From Sporothrix humicola (lineage: Eukaryota; Ascomycota; Sordariomycetes; Ophiostomatales; Ophiostomataceae), in the NCBI GenBank assembly GCA_021396245.1, contig WNYE01000069.1, positions 124,001 through 188,000 on the forward strand: 64,000 bases of DNA, in the 5' to 3' direction. The notes under the pieces are model-generated. The model did not search any database, was not told the DNA's origin, and saw only the letters and a program-made list of their open reading frames with translations. Position 1 is the first letter of the stretch. Each line of letters opens with the position of its first letter. Position numbers and translations under genes: made by a program. Positions 45,025 to 57,472 of the stretch are shown piece after piece.

Positions 45025-47403
45025 CTGCAGTCTGCTGTGTTGGGTGTCCAGGAGGAAGACAAAAAAGAAAGAGGAGGGGATGCCCTGGTTTGTCGCTTTT
45101 GGTCACCGTTTTGTTAGCTGGAATTGTGTGGGAGAGGCGATGGAATCAACGGCATGTTTGTTACGAGTGTTTAGTTTGAAAAAGGAAGCAAAAGGAGCAA
45201 TAAGAATAAGCAGCAGGAAGGGGCAGGCTAGAGGATAAGAGGGAAGGAGCCAGAACAAGAGAATGAGGAAGGCGCATTGGGCGCGATTTGACGTTACTTC
45301 CCTCCATGTTGTCACTCCCAATTCGCTCTTGCCTTTTCTGTCTCACAAAAGGCTTCTCGGTGAGGGCTTCCTTCCTTCTCGTATTGTGAAGTGAGGCTCA
45401 CTTTTTTGCTCTCTTATTCGCGCTCTTCATATCCTTTCTTATCTTGTCTTCTTCAATTCTTCTCTCACTTTGATTACGAAATACCAATGCAACGCTCCGC
45501 CTGCATCTCCCTTTGCATTCTCACCCGTCTCCCCGGATGAAGCGGCAAACTCTCTGACGCTGTGGTGTCCCGGTGTTCTTCACTATTTGCCGTTTCGAGT
45601 CGACAGAAGCTGGGTAGCTGGGTAGGAGTTTTTTGTCTTGTTTTCCTTACCTTTCCCATTGACATAAAACGAACCAGAGGCAGGAAATCAGAAGCGAAGC
45701 AACACCCCATTCTGCCCTATGATCGGACCCCAACCCCAACCCGTCTTCGACCCCAAGTTGCCAAATCAGCAAGCCACGTCGGATACAAATCTGCTCGTAT
45801 CGGGCTGTGCCTCTTGCTTTTGCCGCCACAGCACCCACAACACTCACAGCTACTGTGTTCCTGGCCTATGACAGGCCTGGATCGTTCTCTCCAACTGTCG
45901 CTATTTTAAGGAACTGAACGAACCGCAGGCCAGGCCAAGCCCTACAGGGACTTTATCCTCCTCGCTAACTCCCCGCTTTATCGCTTTCTTGGTGCGGCTG
46001 CTGTCTCTGGTGCTCGTGTTTTTTTTTCTTTTCTTTTCTTCCAGCAGAACATCAACTTTGACGCCCGGTTTACCCTTTTCGGAAGTATTTTGGGATGTTG
46101 AAGTCCAACTTGCACAATTGTTGCGATGCAATGTTACCATCAAAAGCATTTTTCCAAGATCCAGAACAGGATGTAAAAGAAAACATCGCTGGCAAGCCCC
46201 GCCGTATTTAAACCTATTTTTACGCCGTAAATAGGCACTGGGGACGACTGGAAGACTTTGTGGAAATAAAGGCTTGGACCGTGCTCTTCGGCCTCGACTC
46301 AGACTGTGGAGAGCAAAATCCGTTTATTTTCTTTCCTAAGGAAATCGCTGTTCCCCCACAAACTTAACCAGACCCGACTGCCACTTTTCTATTTTCTCAC
46401 TGTTTGGACCCAGCACAATCTCACCTGTGAAAAGAGTCTAGATCGCCAGCAAATTGGCCCAGAATGCCTTGTCACTGTTTGTAAAGAGCCTCACTTTACG
46501 TCGTACGTCGTAACAGCTCAAACTCAGATGGTGATGCCAGCAATGGGATGTCCAGCCATTCGCTTACTCTCAACCTATGAGCCCATGCACTTACAGAAAT
46601 ATACGACGTACTGTTGAAAACGATAACGAGCTCACCTCCCCGTACATCCGCAAACTACACCTGCATGTGGCGCCAGAAAGACCGTGCCAAGCCCGCCTGA
46701 AGGAACAAAAACACGCAACTGAAATCTTAAAAAAGAAACTCGGCGTGGAGTTCTGTATCGGTGGAGTAGCCTGGCATATTCATGATATCACGTGGAATTA
46801 ACGACGCCGAAAAGATGCTCTGCAAACAGTTCGCACAAACTCCCAAGTTCTTGACATGAAATGTTTCGAAGCAAACAATTCCAGATAGCTCAGCTTTGTA
46901 CGGCGTACAATGGTCTGTAATATGCAATGTGTAAAAACCTAAATTTTGACATGAACCAGCAGAGGCCACTCAGACTTCTTTCTAGCTGACAGATAGCTTG
47001 ACCGACTGTCCCCTGGAGAACACCCAGGCACTCTCTGTGGAATACAGCCTTGACTTATTGGATTATTTTTTGAGAGACTTGTTTGTCAGCATTTCCAAGA
47101 GCAGGCTTTCACAATCGACTAATCTTGACTTTGTTTGTTTACTTTCCTGGCCTGGAAAAGGGGCCTACAAATGATAATGGGGTTTGTTTTGATTTATATC
47201 TGAAAATTTTCGTACATTCCTTAGACATTGTAATCTACAGTGTTGAGATCGCTGGTTTTCAAAATGCATATTACTGTGGGATTTTTTCTTTATGGGGGGT
47301 TTGGTTTTTAATGTTATGAATAGCGATTCTCTGGCATATGAAGCGAAAGTTCTGAGCTGTGAGGCCAGACGCTTTATAAACGCCGCGCAAAACATTCCCA
47401 TAA
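45025..47403. other. Gene-poor region
   Basis: Contains the pyrimidine-rich (minus-strand) leader of the preceding small gene. Between 45,480 and 47,400 no domain, RNA gene or repeat is evident; short open frames on both strands lack coding features. Confidence 0.45.
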
Positions 47404-47890
47404 TGAAATCCAAAGGAAGTCCGAAGAAGATCAAAAGGAGATCAAAGGGAAACCCAAAGGATATGAAAAGGAGATTCAAAGAAAATCCAAGACAAACCCA
47501 GAGGACAATCCAAATGAAATCCAAAGGAAATCCAGAGGAAACCAACTGAAATCAAAAGGACATGACAATGAGATCCAAATAAGACACAAAGAAAACCTAA
47601 AAGAAACCAAAGTAAAGCAAAGGAAAGCACAGGGAAATCAAAAGGAAATAAAAAAGGAAATCAAAAGGAAATCAAAAGGAAATCAAAAGGAAATCAAAAG
47701 GATATTAAAAGGATATTGAACGGAAACCAAAAGGATATGAAGAGGAGAACCAGAGAAAATCCAAAGGAAATCCAAAGAAAATCTAAAATAGATACAGAGG
47801 ATAATCCAAAGGAAATCCAGAGTAAATGGAATGAAATCAAACGGATATGAAAAGGAGATGAAAAGTAAACCAAAGGAAATAAAAAACAAT
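47404..47890. repeat. Degenerate 11-bp purine-rich minisatellite
   Basis: Roughly 40 diverged copies of an 11-bp unit close to AAATCCAAAGG fill about 490 bp. The best preserved part, about 47,655-47,705, has four near-perfect AAATCAAAAGG copies in a row. Almost all G and A lie on the plus strand, so both strands stay open by chance and translate as Lys-rich (plus) or Phe/Leu-rich (minus) repeats; these are not genes. Confidence 0.85.
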
Positions 47891-47998
47891 GAAGTTAGAT
47901 GAAAATTAGGATAACTCCAAAAAAGTCCAATAACAGTAGAAACTAAGCCAAAAGGGGGGGCCCATCTCCAAATGGCAAAGATACAGCGTGCTGAAGAA

Positions 47999-48907
47999 TT
48001 ATAAATTGGAGTTATCCTCGACCTCATCTGTCCAGTCATACCATTCACCGTCAGAGCCAGGAAAGTGAGGGATGGGCGTCCGCTTCTTAACCTTAAGGCA
48101 GTTAGAAACGTAGCGGCGCTGCCGCTCCTCCTTTTCTGCAGTAGTCAGAGTAGATTTTTTGGCGAGTGGGGAGGCAGGGCGGGTTGTGAGCGGGCTGGCA
48201 GTTTCAGTAACAGGAAAGGTGGCTTTGGGGCTCTCAGAGGTTCCAGAGGGCGTAGTGCTCACAGTGGTTCCAGCCTCGTTGAAGCCCGGGAGACGGTACT
48301 CCTCCATAGTCATGGGGCCAATGTCTTTGGAGACGGGAAGCTCAGGCATAGGCTCAAAGGGACCAACGGGAATATGGCCCATGGAGATGGGACCGTCCAT
48401 CTGCATCCTTTTAGCATGAACGTTCTGCCAGAAGCGCTGCGCGGCCTCGATTTCGCGCAATCTGCAGGCTGCGTTGCTGGCGCGGAAATAGCCCATGAAG
48501 TCCCAGAACTCCTTGCAAGTAGCGACAGCAAAGACAACCTAGGCGACGTCGTACTCGATCTGGTCATGACGAATCTGCCACAGGTCGTTGGTCGTTTTGG
48601 GGCGGCTGGCTGCATTCTCCGGCAAAGGTGGCAAAGAGTCGGCAGTTTTGGCGTTTTCGATGCCGGCGTGCAGGAGGCTGAGAGTGGCGTTAAGCTCATC
48701 CCGCGAGACGCTATTAAAGGTTCGGCCGTGGTAAATGACTTCTCTGCCATATGCCTCGATGGAATCCAGGCGGCAAGTCCGACACATCTGGAAGTTGTGC
48801 TCGTTCTGGTGAATTGGTTTAGGGATATTGTCGCCCAAGGTGGTCAATGAGCTGGCTTGGTCCATAACAGCAGGCTGCACCACGGAGGAGCTGTGCGAGC
48901 TGTCCAT
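47999..48907 (-). pseudogene. Hypothetical gene interrupted by an in-frame TAG
   Basis: From ATG 48907 the frame runs 122 codons to TAG at 48541-48539, then continues in the same frame for another 179 codons to TAA at 47999. Sequence on both sides of the TAG is equally protein-like: upstream a CRTCRL motif and a region ending RHDQIEYDVA, downstream VVFAVATCKEFWDF, a basic/aromatic helix region, and a C-terminus with DGEWYDWTDEVED. No plausible intron removes the stop. A single C-to-T change of a CAG codon would produce it. The protein family is not recognised. The alternative is a natural readthrough site, but the context (TAG followed by GTT) is not a known leaky one. Confidence 0.55.
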
Positions 48908-50697
48908 TTCCGCGGGTTGGCACAGAAAAAAAAATCTGGCCAGGAGTTTTTGGTTGTCAAGTTGTTTCGAAAAGTTGAGTTGAGTTGACTTGGGTGTTGT
49001 GTGCTGAGGTCGGCGAGAGTGCTTTGTAACGATCATATGGCAGATGGAATCTGGCCATGTTCGGACGAAGCTGCTATGGGGTTACAGAGAAGAAAAGAAG
49101 AAAAGACCTCGGGGATCGATGGGAGGAAAGACGATTCTTTACATAAAACAGTTTGCGAAAACTCTGTTGGTGATGACTGACGCACAAAATTTTGCACCAA
49201 TATAGGACGTGTAATGGACTTACACATGATGCAAACTTCTTGTAGTTGAGTACGTAATTTGGGTTGGCTTTTAGCTCTTGTTAGTTTTGGATGGGATGCA
49301 CCGGGTCGTCATGTAGCAAAGCGCAGCCAAGGGTAGAAACGACTTAGATGGTTGGTACGTAGCTACGGTCGATGCAGGCCGAGTCAAACTTTGCAAGCAA
49401 ACTAAAACCAACTATTGCAGGGTTTGCCTTATTTGATTTGAGTTTTGCATTTGAGAAAGAGCCGTAGCTATCATGAGAATACGGAATATACGTTAAGTCT
49501 CGTTTTCCAGAAAAGGCAGGAATGAAATATCCAAATACTATCCTTTGACATATACTGGCCCGGTGAGGAAGCTGTCGTTCGGGAAAGCAACAGAATAAAA
49601 ATGGTAAGACTCATAACGTATTATGGCACAAAATTAACAAAGCTGGTAATAAAGAATCGTACCTTCCATAATTAATTCAAAATTCAAAATGGCAGTTGCG
49701 GGTTGTTTACTTACTTCGTTCGCTCCTTCTGGGTTAGGAAAACATGCTGAGCCTCTTGTTATGAGATCCTCGTACTCTACTGCAAGGTATAAACTACATA
49801 CAGACTCCTGGCATAGAGTGAACTGATGTACGATTGTTTCAGAACTTCTTATGTCGAAAACACAAAGGGACCTAGTTACCGGAGTAGGTCGGGTTGATAC
49901 AGATCGTGTGTAGAAGTCTGTAACCCTCACGATCCCAAACGAAACTGCACAAACCTTTAAAACTGAAGCAAATGCACAAATATGCAAATTTGCACATAAT
50001 AAAACAAAATGATGCGGGTTCAGGGCAAAGTATCGTGACCTGATAAGGTGTCTGCACTTGTAAGCCGATATGTCGTTGGACCACAAACGAAAATGACTAC
50101 CCAGACTAACAGCACAATCTGACCAATCAAAGTGAAGAATACCCTTCTTACCCCACAGTATTTTGTTTTGGTTTGTTTTACTCCCTTTTCTCGTGTAAGT
50201 TTTGATAGTACGACGTACAGAGTGGTATCTTTCATCTATACCATGTATATGTGGCTTTATCGGCTGTCAACGGAAGATCATGTCGATATATGCGTATTGC
50301 TGGGCAGTAGGGCCTCAGGCATTGCTTCCAGTATGTCGTCCTTTCAAGCAATAAGATTGGCAAATGAAATTCAAGACAGAGAACAAGATATCCCGAACAG
50401 CAGGGACGGAAAGAAAAAACACAAAAGACAGTAATGGTATTCCAGATACAAAACCTCATGCACAGTCTCCAAATATGTGCAGTATTTTAAAGAGGACCCC
50501 GTTAGAGAAGAACTAAGCAAAAATATAAAGAACGTATTGAATACGTAGAAGAAAAAAGTATGCCAGGAGAACGAGGCCAATATATAAAACGCAAAAAGAG
50601 AGCAATGGTTTGAAAATAGTCAAACCAAGAGAAGCCCCATAGGCCTCAATGGATAAAAAAATGTACCATACTCCAAAAAACACAGTTGCCGTTATGT
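48908..50697. other. Intergenic
   Basis: Promoter side of the interrupted gene and 3' flank of LCB3. AT-moderate sequence without recognisable gene or RNA. Confidence 0.5.
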
Positions 50698-52717
50698 TCA
50701 TGATCTTAAACCGATGAGCTCGAAGACGACAGGAATAATCTCGACCGCAAGCCATCCGATGCCTGGAGCAGTGTTAGCAAATAGAAAACAATAAAGAAGA
50801 CTGTAAAGGCACCCGTGGGGACGGAAGCCAACTTACCAGTATACACAATGAGTTTTGTGACGACCTCCACATCGTAGCGCACACGCGGCTTCACCAGCTT
50901 CTCAAACATCTCGCGCTCGCCCAGCTCGTCTTGCCGGCCCACAAACAGGTCCGGTTCATCGCCGCTTGGGTCGTCCTCGGTGTTTAACCGCGGGAACGCT
51001 ACTGTTTGCTGTGACTGCGGCACCTCCACCACGGTGCCCTGGCCCATCATCTCCTCAAACTGCGCTAGCGAGTTTTTCCGCTTAACGGATCCCTTGCCCT
51101 CACGTTCGTTTGCTGCACCGCCGACATTGATGCCACTGCTGGTACCTGCGCCTGCAGAAGAAGACGGCGCCAAGTCGCCGTCTGCCTGTGCCTGCTCGCT
51201 GCGCAGGTCGTAAAAGCTGCTCTTGCTCCGGACACTACCCTGGCTGCCGATGCTTTCACGTCTACGCCGCTCACGATAGGCAAGCGTCTCGTACGCGTCG
51301 GCAGCACTCTGCGGGCCGATGCTGATTGACCGACCACGGCGCGCATTGCGGATATTGCGCACCATGATGGGGATATCGCTGACGCTGGGGATGACATTGT
51401 CGGTGCGCAACATCAGCACCTCGGGGATCTTCCCGTACTCACTGGCCTGCACGAAGAAGCGGCGCGGCAGGTTGAGGCCGTGCGTCTCGATGACACGGAA
51501 CAAGAAAGGCAAGACTTTGAGTAGCGTTGGCTTCATTACCTCCCGCCATGCAAACACGACGAGGACACCAAACACGACACGTGCCAGTGCAATGGGCAGA
51601 CTTGGTGAGGCGATACCGCCAGGAAGGATGGAAAGCGTTTCGCGGAGGCGGCTGATATGCCATGTGCCGATTTCGAGGCCGATCATGACGCCTGCAAAGG
51701 CGACCGAGTCGTCAAAGCATGGACAGTCGTCTGCTGGCTCCGGATGAATGCGCACTAGGACAATGATGACTAAGGCAGCGATGATAGGTGCCCACCAAGA
51801 ACTCTGCTGCATGTATGCATCAAGAGACGGCACCCAGTAGAACTCCACCCAGCTAATAAGAGCGCCCAAGACGCTTCCAAAGACAACGTCGAAGAAGCCG
51901 TGCATGCCACAGTACAGGCGTCCGACGATAATGGAGAAAGCGTAAAAGTAGCTGAGGCCCTCGAGGAAGAGCTTCGTGGACGGCGCAAAGTCGGATTGGC
52001 TGAGATGGAGAACAGCAAAGACCGCGACAGACACTGCGTTTGTAGAATGTGTTGATGGGAAACCGTACTCAAGCGCAACGGAGTCGGACATGGTGATACG
52101 GTGGAGTGGAGGCGAGAGTGGTCGAGGGAGCGAGCACATGTCTTTGATGAAGCCACTGAAGAAGACGCCCGAGGCGAGAATATGGACGAGGCTGTGGGTT
52201 GTTAGCTGCGTATTCTTTCGTGGGCATTCCCCGCGATCTTGTCCGTTTATGCCGCCTCATCAAGTACATACCCTTTTCCAAACATCTGGTAGTCGAACCA
52301 AAACAGCATGGGCAGACCGATCATGAAGAATGTGTGTGTGCCGAGGTTGGCCGTGATCGCAAAGTAGCTATCCAGCGCCGGCGTGCGCATCTTGTTCTGG
52401 AAGTACGCCAGGTATGGCGTCTCCCAGCGCACGAGGGGCAGCAGCCTCTGGCGCAATCGATACCGCCATTTGGGCAGCGCGCGCTTATCTGGGGACAACT
52501 GTGTTAGCTCTCATCCCATATCTGGTCCATTTCACCCGCCCGCCTTTTGACAGCACCTACAGTGGTCTAAGCTCCTCAGTCCTGCATCCACGACGTTGCT
52601 GTCGCCGTGCTTGTGTCCGTGCCCGTGATCGTTTTCTTGAGCAACCTTAATTGTCGGGATATCGCCCCCCGCGCCGCCGCGCCGTGCGCCATTGTGGGAT
52701 GCCGCTGCGGCGCTCAT
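50698..52717 (-). CDS. LCB3: Sphingoid long-chain base-1-phosphate phosphatase
   Basis: Four exons, 52717-52561, 52488-52272, 52191-50837 and 50762-50698, give 597 residues. All junctions keep frame; the last exon encodes only 22 codons, adding a final membrane segment (GIGWLAVEIIPVVFELIGL). The PAP2/LPP phosphatase motifs are complete: Lys89...Arg96-Pro97 (KDMCSLPRP), PSTHS with His121, and GRxxxGMHxxxD with Arg164, His170 and Asp174. Exon 1/2 encode the SLDHYKRALPKWRYRLRQ segment typical of the Lcb3/Ysr3 branch. Multiple membrane helices place it in the ER. It dephosphorylates dihydrosphingosine-1-phosphate and phytosphingosine-1-phosphate, feeding ceramide synthesis. A hydrophilic loop of ~100 residues (51,000-51,350) is disordered. 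Confidence 0.93.
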
Positions 52718-53793
52718 TTGTCGTGGCGGCAGGTGGGAAGAGTATGTCGGAGTCGGTCAAGATTAAGGGGCGGTCGTCGGTGGCTGTCGAGGAGAAAAGC
52801 AGAGTCGCGCTTCGTATCGAGGGGAGGAAATTCGTTGTCTGTTTTCACCGATAGGAGTGCCAAGGACGATAACGTGGCAGTCGCAAAACGATCAAAAAAG
52901 GAGATTGAGGACCTCCCTCAAGGTAGTATCGTGGGGGAGGGGAGAAGGGGTTATGGCGGTTTGGCGGATTCGAATCGAGAACTTAAAGGTCGGCGATGTT
53001 CTCTCGAAGAAAGGGGAAAGGGGAAACGGCAGCTGTTAAGCCATGGGTGGGTTCTTTTGAGAAGGTGTGTACCCAAGATGCGAGGACCGGACAAGCTGGT
53101 GGAGGGAAGGACCGACCGAGGTTCAGAACGTATGATGTCAAGACGGAGCCCGAGCAAAAAGAGGAAGGGACAAGAGGGAAGCTCTTGCCAGCACACGCTG
53201 TGAAAGAAAAGAGCCGATAGAGAAGAGGAAGGAGCGGAAGGCCGACAAGAACTGGCGGAAGGAAGAGGGCTGAAAGTCAACAGTGAGATACTGAGATAGA
53301 TACGGAGAATGTGCACCCAATGCCGTGGAAGAAAATAATATGAGAGCCGCCAATTCGCACATGCGTCCGTGAGATGCTGTGAATTTTTTGGGTGGTAAGC
53401 CAGCCACCCCTCTGTTAGTGCTATCCAATTGGCCGTATTGGCTGAAGCAGCCCCTGGACGACGGAGGATAAAAGGTCTTTTCGCAGCGGAAAAAGGGGGG
53501 AACTTTTTAGCGCACTTTGCCTGCCCGCGCCTTGCGTCTGATCTCGGCCTGTGTTGCTTGTTGGTGGTGGGTCTGGGAAGGTGCAGCCCACCAATTCGAA
53601 GCTTGAATGGGTCCACTGTTGGCAGCTCTTTCCCACGCTTACATGCCCCAGAAAACCGTTTTCATGTGCTACAGGACAATAGCATGAAAGAACTGAAGGA
53701 GACGATGTCATAGCAAGGCTGACATCAACATTTTCCAGACTACGAAACACACAACTACCAGCACACACACACATTGGATCTCACACACAGTCC
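52718..53793. other. Divergent promoter region between LCB3 and OAR1
   Basis: Holds both promoters; the minus strand is pyrimidine-rich towards LCB3, and a CA-repeat stretch (53,746-53,790) precedes the OAR1 start. No gene is supported. Confidence 0.5.
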
Positions 53794-55187
53794 ATGAAGC
53801 TGTCAATATCAACACGGCCGCTTCTGTCGGCAGGTCTTTGGCGGCCTTGTGCAACAAGGGCCAGCTTTATACAAAGCCGCAGCTTCGCCTCCAGTGAGAG
53901 CAGGCGCTACAACGACGATGAACGGATTGAAGGCGACGGCTACTCCCCTTCTTACGACCCCTTGGGGGCTGAGCGAGACAACAGTTCCTTCCGGGAATCG
54001 TGGCTGTTGGACAGGAGGGCGATAATTACGGGCGGCAGCCGTGGCATCGGCGAGGCGATAGCTGTCCGGCTGGCAAAATCAGGCGCGCGATGTCTCTTGG
54101 TTGGCCGCGAAGAATGGGCTTTGAAGAATGCTGTCAGAAACCTTGACCAGCTATCGGTCGGTATCCCACATGGAAACGCAGGTAACGATGCACCTTCGGG
54201 TGTCCACTCATATATCGTGGGCGATGTCCGCGATGACAAGACGTGGAAAGTGCTTTTCCAAACGGTTCGTCCCCTTCCTTTCGTGTGTGTCTCATTTCAT
54301 TCTCGTCTCTCTGACTGACATGTACTTTGCCTCATTTGCAGCCGAATGTCAGCATCCTCATAAACGCTGCCGGGATCACGCACAACTCGTATTTGTCGCG
54401 GACGGCTCCCGATAATATCCGTGACATTATCGGCGTGAATTTATACGGCACCACCCTGGGCTGCCGGCAAGCACTGACAAGTTGGATGACCAACCGGAGC
54501 AGGGACCGTGTCATCATAAACATCAGCAGCCTGTTGGCATTCCGGGGCGGTGTCGGGGCGGCAGCCTACTCTGCATCAAAAGCAGGCATTATCGGCCTTA
54601 CACGAGCCATCGCCGACGAGGGCAAGGCACGGGCGATCCGTGCAAATGTCATTGTTCCGGGCTACATCGAGACCGAGATGACGGAGAGTAAGTTGAATAT
54701 GCTATTATTTGCTTTTAGTGTTGTTACATCTCGTGCTATGCAGTGTATCCTCCATGCGCCAAAAACAGACCATCCTCCTAGAACGCCGCCATCGCCTTCA
54801 CATTTCCACCTTGACTCCCTTTCACATCCACCCACTCCCATAGTTATCCGAGAGCCATTAAATTGCCAATGGCGAAAAGACAGAAAAGACGCTATCGTTA
54901 CAAAATGGCCACTAACAGCCGCATGCTTGCTGCGTTTGTTATGCTCAAATATGAAGAACTGGCTCGGCTAACCGTACAATGTTTGGACATGGCCCGCGGC
55001 CATGTCTGCTGCTTTCCCCTTCATTTTAGCTATACAAGAACCTCATCGGACGATGCTGAGAAACAAAATTCCGGCAGGACGGTTCGGCCGGCCCAGCGAG
55101 GTGGCCGACGCCGCCTTTTTCTTGATCAACAACAGATACGCAAACAACTGCGTACTCAACCTCGACGGAGGCCTGAGTGCCGTGTAA
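53794..55187 (+). CDS. OAR1: Mitochondrial 3-oxoacyl-[ACP] reductase (SDR family)
   Basis: Exons 53794-54264, 54342-54687 and 55030-55187 give 324 residues. The first ~35 residues (Arg/Ser-rich, e.g. ASFIQSRSFASSESRR) are a mitochondrial presequence. The short-chain dehydrogenase core shows the cofactor motif TGGSRGIG at about residue 79, NAAG, the catalytic Ser in NISSLL, and Y-S-A-S-K near residue 233. The C-terminus has the FabG/Oar1-like IPAGRFGRPSEVADAAFFL and LDGGLSAV. By family it reduces 3-ketoacyl-ACP with NADPH in mitochondrial type II fatty acid synthesis, which supplies octanoate for lipoate. Intron 2 is 342 nt, unusually long for this window. It begins GTAAGT and ends TTTTAG; joining in phase 1 preserves the domain. 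Confidence 0.9.
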
Positions 55188-55326
55188 AGAATGTACTGGC
55201 AGTTGAACGAGAAAAAGATGGAGACGGGCTGGATATGGTGGATCTACCATATACCACGTACCATAAATAGCAATCATATATGCTGCATATGGCGTGTACC
55301 AATGTCAACTGGTATCGAGGGAGAAA

Positions 55327-57472
55327 TCAATCGTCGATAACAACGGCGGCACTGGTGCCATTAGCGGCAGGTGCCTCCTCCGTTGCCTTTTCTGGCACGA
55401 CCTTGGACTTCTTCGCCGCCGGCTCGTCGCCGTCACCTTCACGTGGCCGTTTGTTATTTGACGGCTGGTTGTCCTCTGGGATAATGAGGTCGTCGTCGTC
55501 GTCCACAGTGAGAGGCTGCTTCGAGTTAGAGGCGCCGTTCGCCTGCGGCGCCGGCTTGGGAGCCTTCTTGGGCTGCTTCGGGATATTTGCGGTGCCATCA
55601 GGGTTCCGGTCGCTCAGGCTGGCAACAGCAAATGGTTTGCCGTCAAGAGATCCCTTCCTGTATATCAAATTTGGGTTAGATAAAAAAAACATTCCCCTGT
55701 ATAATAGAGTATAGACTTGTAAACACAGCATTTTTTAGACGTACGCTTTTTGAAGATTGATGACAACGTTGACGAAGGGCTCGTCAGTATCGTCTGTGAC
55801 AGTGAGGAAGGTGCCGTGGCCGATGCTGAGCTCCGACAGCTTCTTGTCGAGGTTGTCTGTTTCGTCGATATCGTACAGAATGCCGACCTCGTTGCTGACG
55901 ACAAATTCGCCCTCCGCATCAAACTTGAGCTGTTCCTTAACAAATCCGTCGACCACATCCTTGAGCGTGATCTTGTCAAAGTCGACGTCGAGGGTAACCT
56001 GGAACGCGCTGCAGACGGGGCATTCCGGGTTGGGTCTCCGTGGCCGGTCGGAAGCAAGCATGTGGTCGGTAGCGTTGGGGGCCAAAAAGACCTCTTTGAC
56101 AGAATCATACTGTCCACGGAGCACCTTGAATGACTGCAAGACACAAAGGCCGGCCACGATGGCGTTGGTCGTGGCAATGGCCGGGATGATGTTGCCGGCC
56201 ATCTGCTTGATATCGAAGCGCGACTTGCGCTCGATGCCAAACAGCGTTGCGCGTATGTTGGCACTGGCCACCACAAAGTCGAGCGTGTCAATGTCGTCCT
56301 TGTCAAACTCAATAATGGCGCCCTCAGAGCCCTCGCCCTTCTCCTTGGCAGCGACAACGCGCTTGCAGAGACGGTCGATGCTATCGTTGAGCACGACAAC
56401 GTTTTCCTCAAGCGTCCACACCCTTTGGCCATCGCGCAGAAGCTCTTGCTTGTTTTCGATTGCTAGGCCTGTGGCGTCACGCGACATCACCTCCCCATAA
56501 CCCAGCGGCTCGGGTGGCGACCGCGTCTTCCACATATCCACCATGGACCGCAGCCGCAACAGGTCGGTCTGGAAGACCTTGTCAAACAGCATATGGCTGA
56601 AGTTCGGTGTGCCAATAGCCTGGCGGATAGCCTTGAGGGCCTGCGACTCCTTCTTCAGCTCGGCAATCTCGTCTGCGTTTTGCGCGTCGTCCGAGTGGTC
56701 AAAGGCCGACTCGTCCTCGCTGTCACCATACATCTCGTTCAGCAGGTAGTTCTTGCCCCATACGATGCAGTGGATGATCTGGCTGGGCGTGCTGCGGATT
56801 GTGCACACAGGGAACGACTTGGGCACCTCTTTGGGGCTGCAGTCGTAGCAAGCAGTGACGCCACGCTTGATCACCTGAACCTGGCCCAAGAAGCCTGTCG
56901 TGCCGCTCTCGATCAGGGGGACACCGGCCGCGAGGCACATGCGGTTGACGCGGCGGCGGGCATCGAGGTTGTCAAGGGCATTGAAGACGACGGTGAAGCC
57001 GGCAAAGAAGGAAACGTCGAAAGTCTTGATATCGGTGTGATGGGCCACGAGGTTGACGAGAGGATTGAACCGCTGTGCAGCATCGCGAGCTACCAGTGCC
57101 TTGGACTTTTTGATGTGCTCGTGGCGGAAGAGGAACTGTCGATTGAGGTTGCTGAGGTCAATTGTGTCGAGGTCGACAATGTGGACTTCTTTGAAACCAG
57201 TCTGAACAAGTGTTTTGAGAAGTTCGCAGCCGATGCCGCCGGCTCCAACGAGAAGAACACGGGACTGAAAAAAGGAAAGCAATACGTTAGCTGCCTGTCC
57301 TTCTGTAGCTTAATTGGCGGCATGCACTTACCTGCTTGACGAGGGCATTCAGGCCGGGGCCGAGAGTGCCCATATTGTGTGCATCGCGCGGTGCGTTTTC
57401 TGTCATCTGGACTTGTGTTGGTCTTGTTTGTGACGCAGGCGCGTTTGCTGGAGCATCCACTGCCGTCGCCAT
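55327..57472 (-). CDS. UBA2: SUMO-activating enzyme catalytic subunit
   Basis: Exons 57472-57332, 57264-55745 and 55657-55327 give 663 residues. The ThiF/E1 adenylation domain opens with RVLLVGAGGIGCELLKTL, followed by the DLDTIDLSNLNRQFLF motif and the second NALDNLDARRRVN block. The catalytic Cys is in FPVCTIRSTP (about residue 201). CysXXCys zinc pairs are visible (CYDCSP; CPVCSAF), and a ubiquitin-like domain lies near FDADGEF-type sequence at 55,800-55,900. The third exon supplies a basic/acidic tail with a KRPREGDGDEPAAKKSK-type nuclear localisation signal. With Aos1 it forms the E1 that activates SUMO and passes it to Ubc9, in the nucleus. Intron ends GTACGT...ACAG and GTAAGT...CAG are canonical. 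Confidence 0.95.

Noticed and set aside
47165..47545. Phe/Leu-rich minus frames and Lys-rich plus frames in the 47-48 kb region
   Set aside because: They are translations of the 11-bp purine minisatellite, not genes.
54863..55270. 135-codon plus frame overlapping the OAR1 third exon
   Set aside because: It starts inside intron 2 and uses a different frame from the conserved OAR1 C-terminus.
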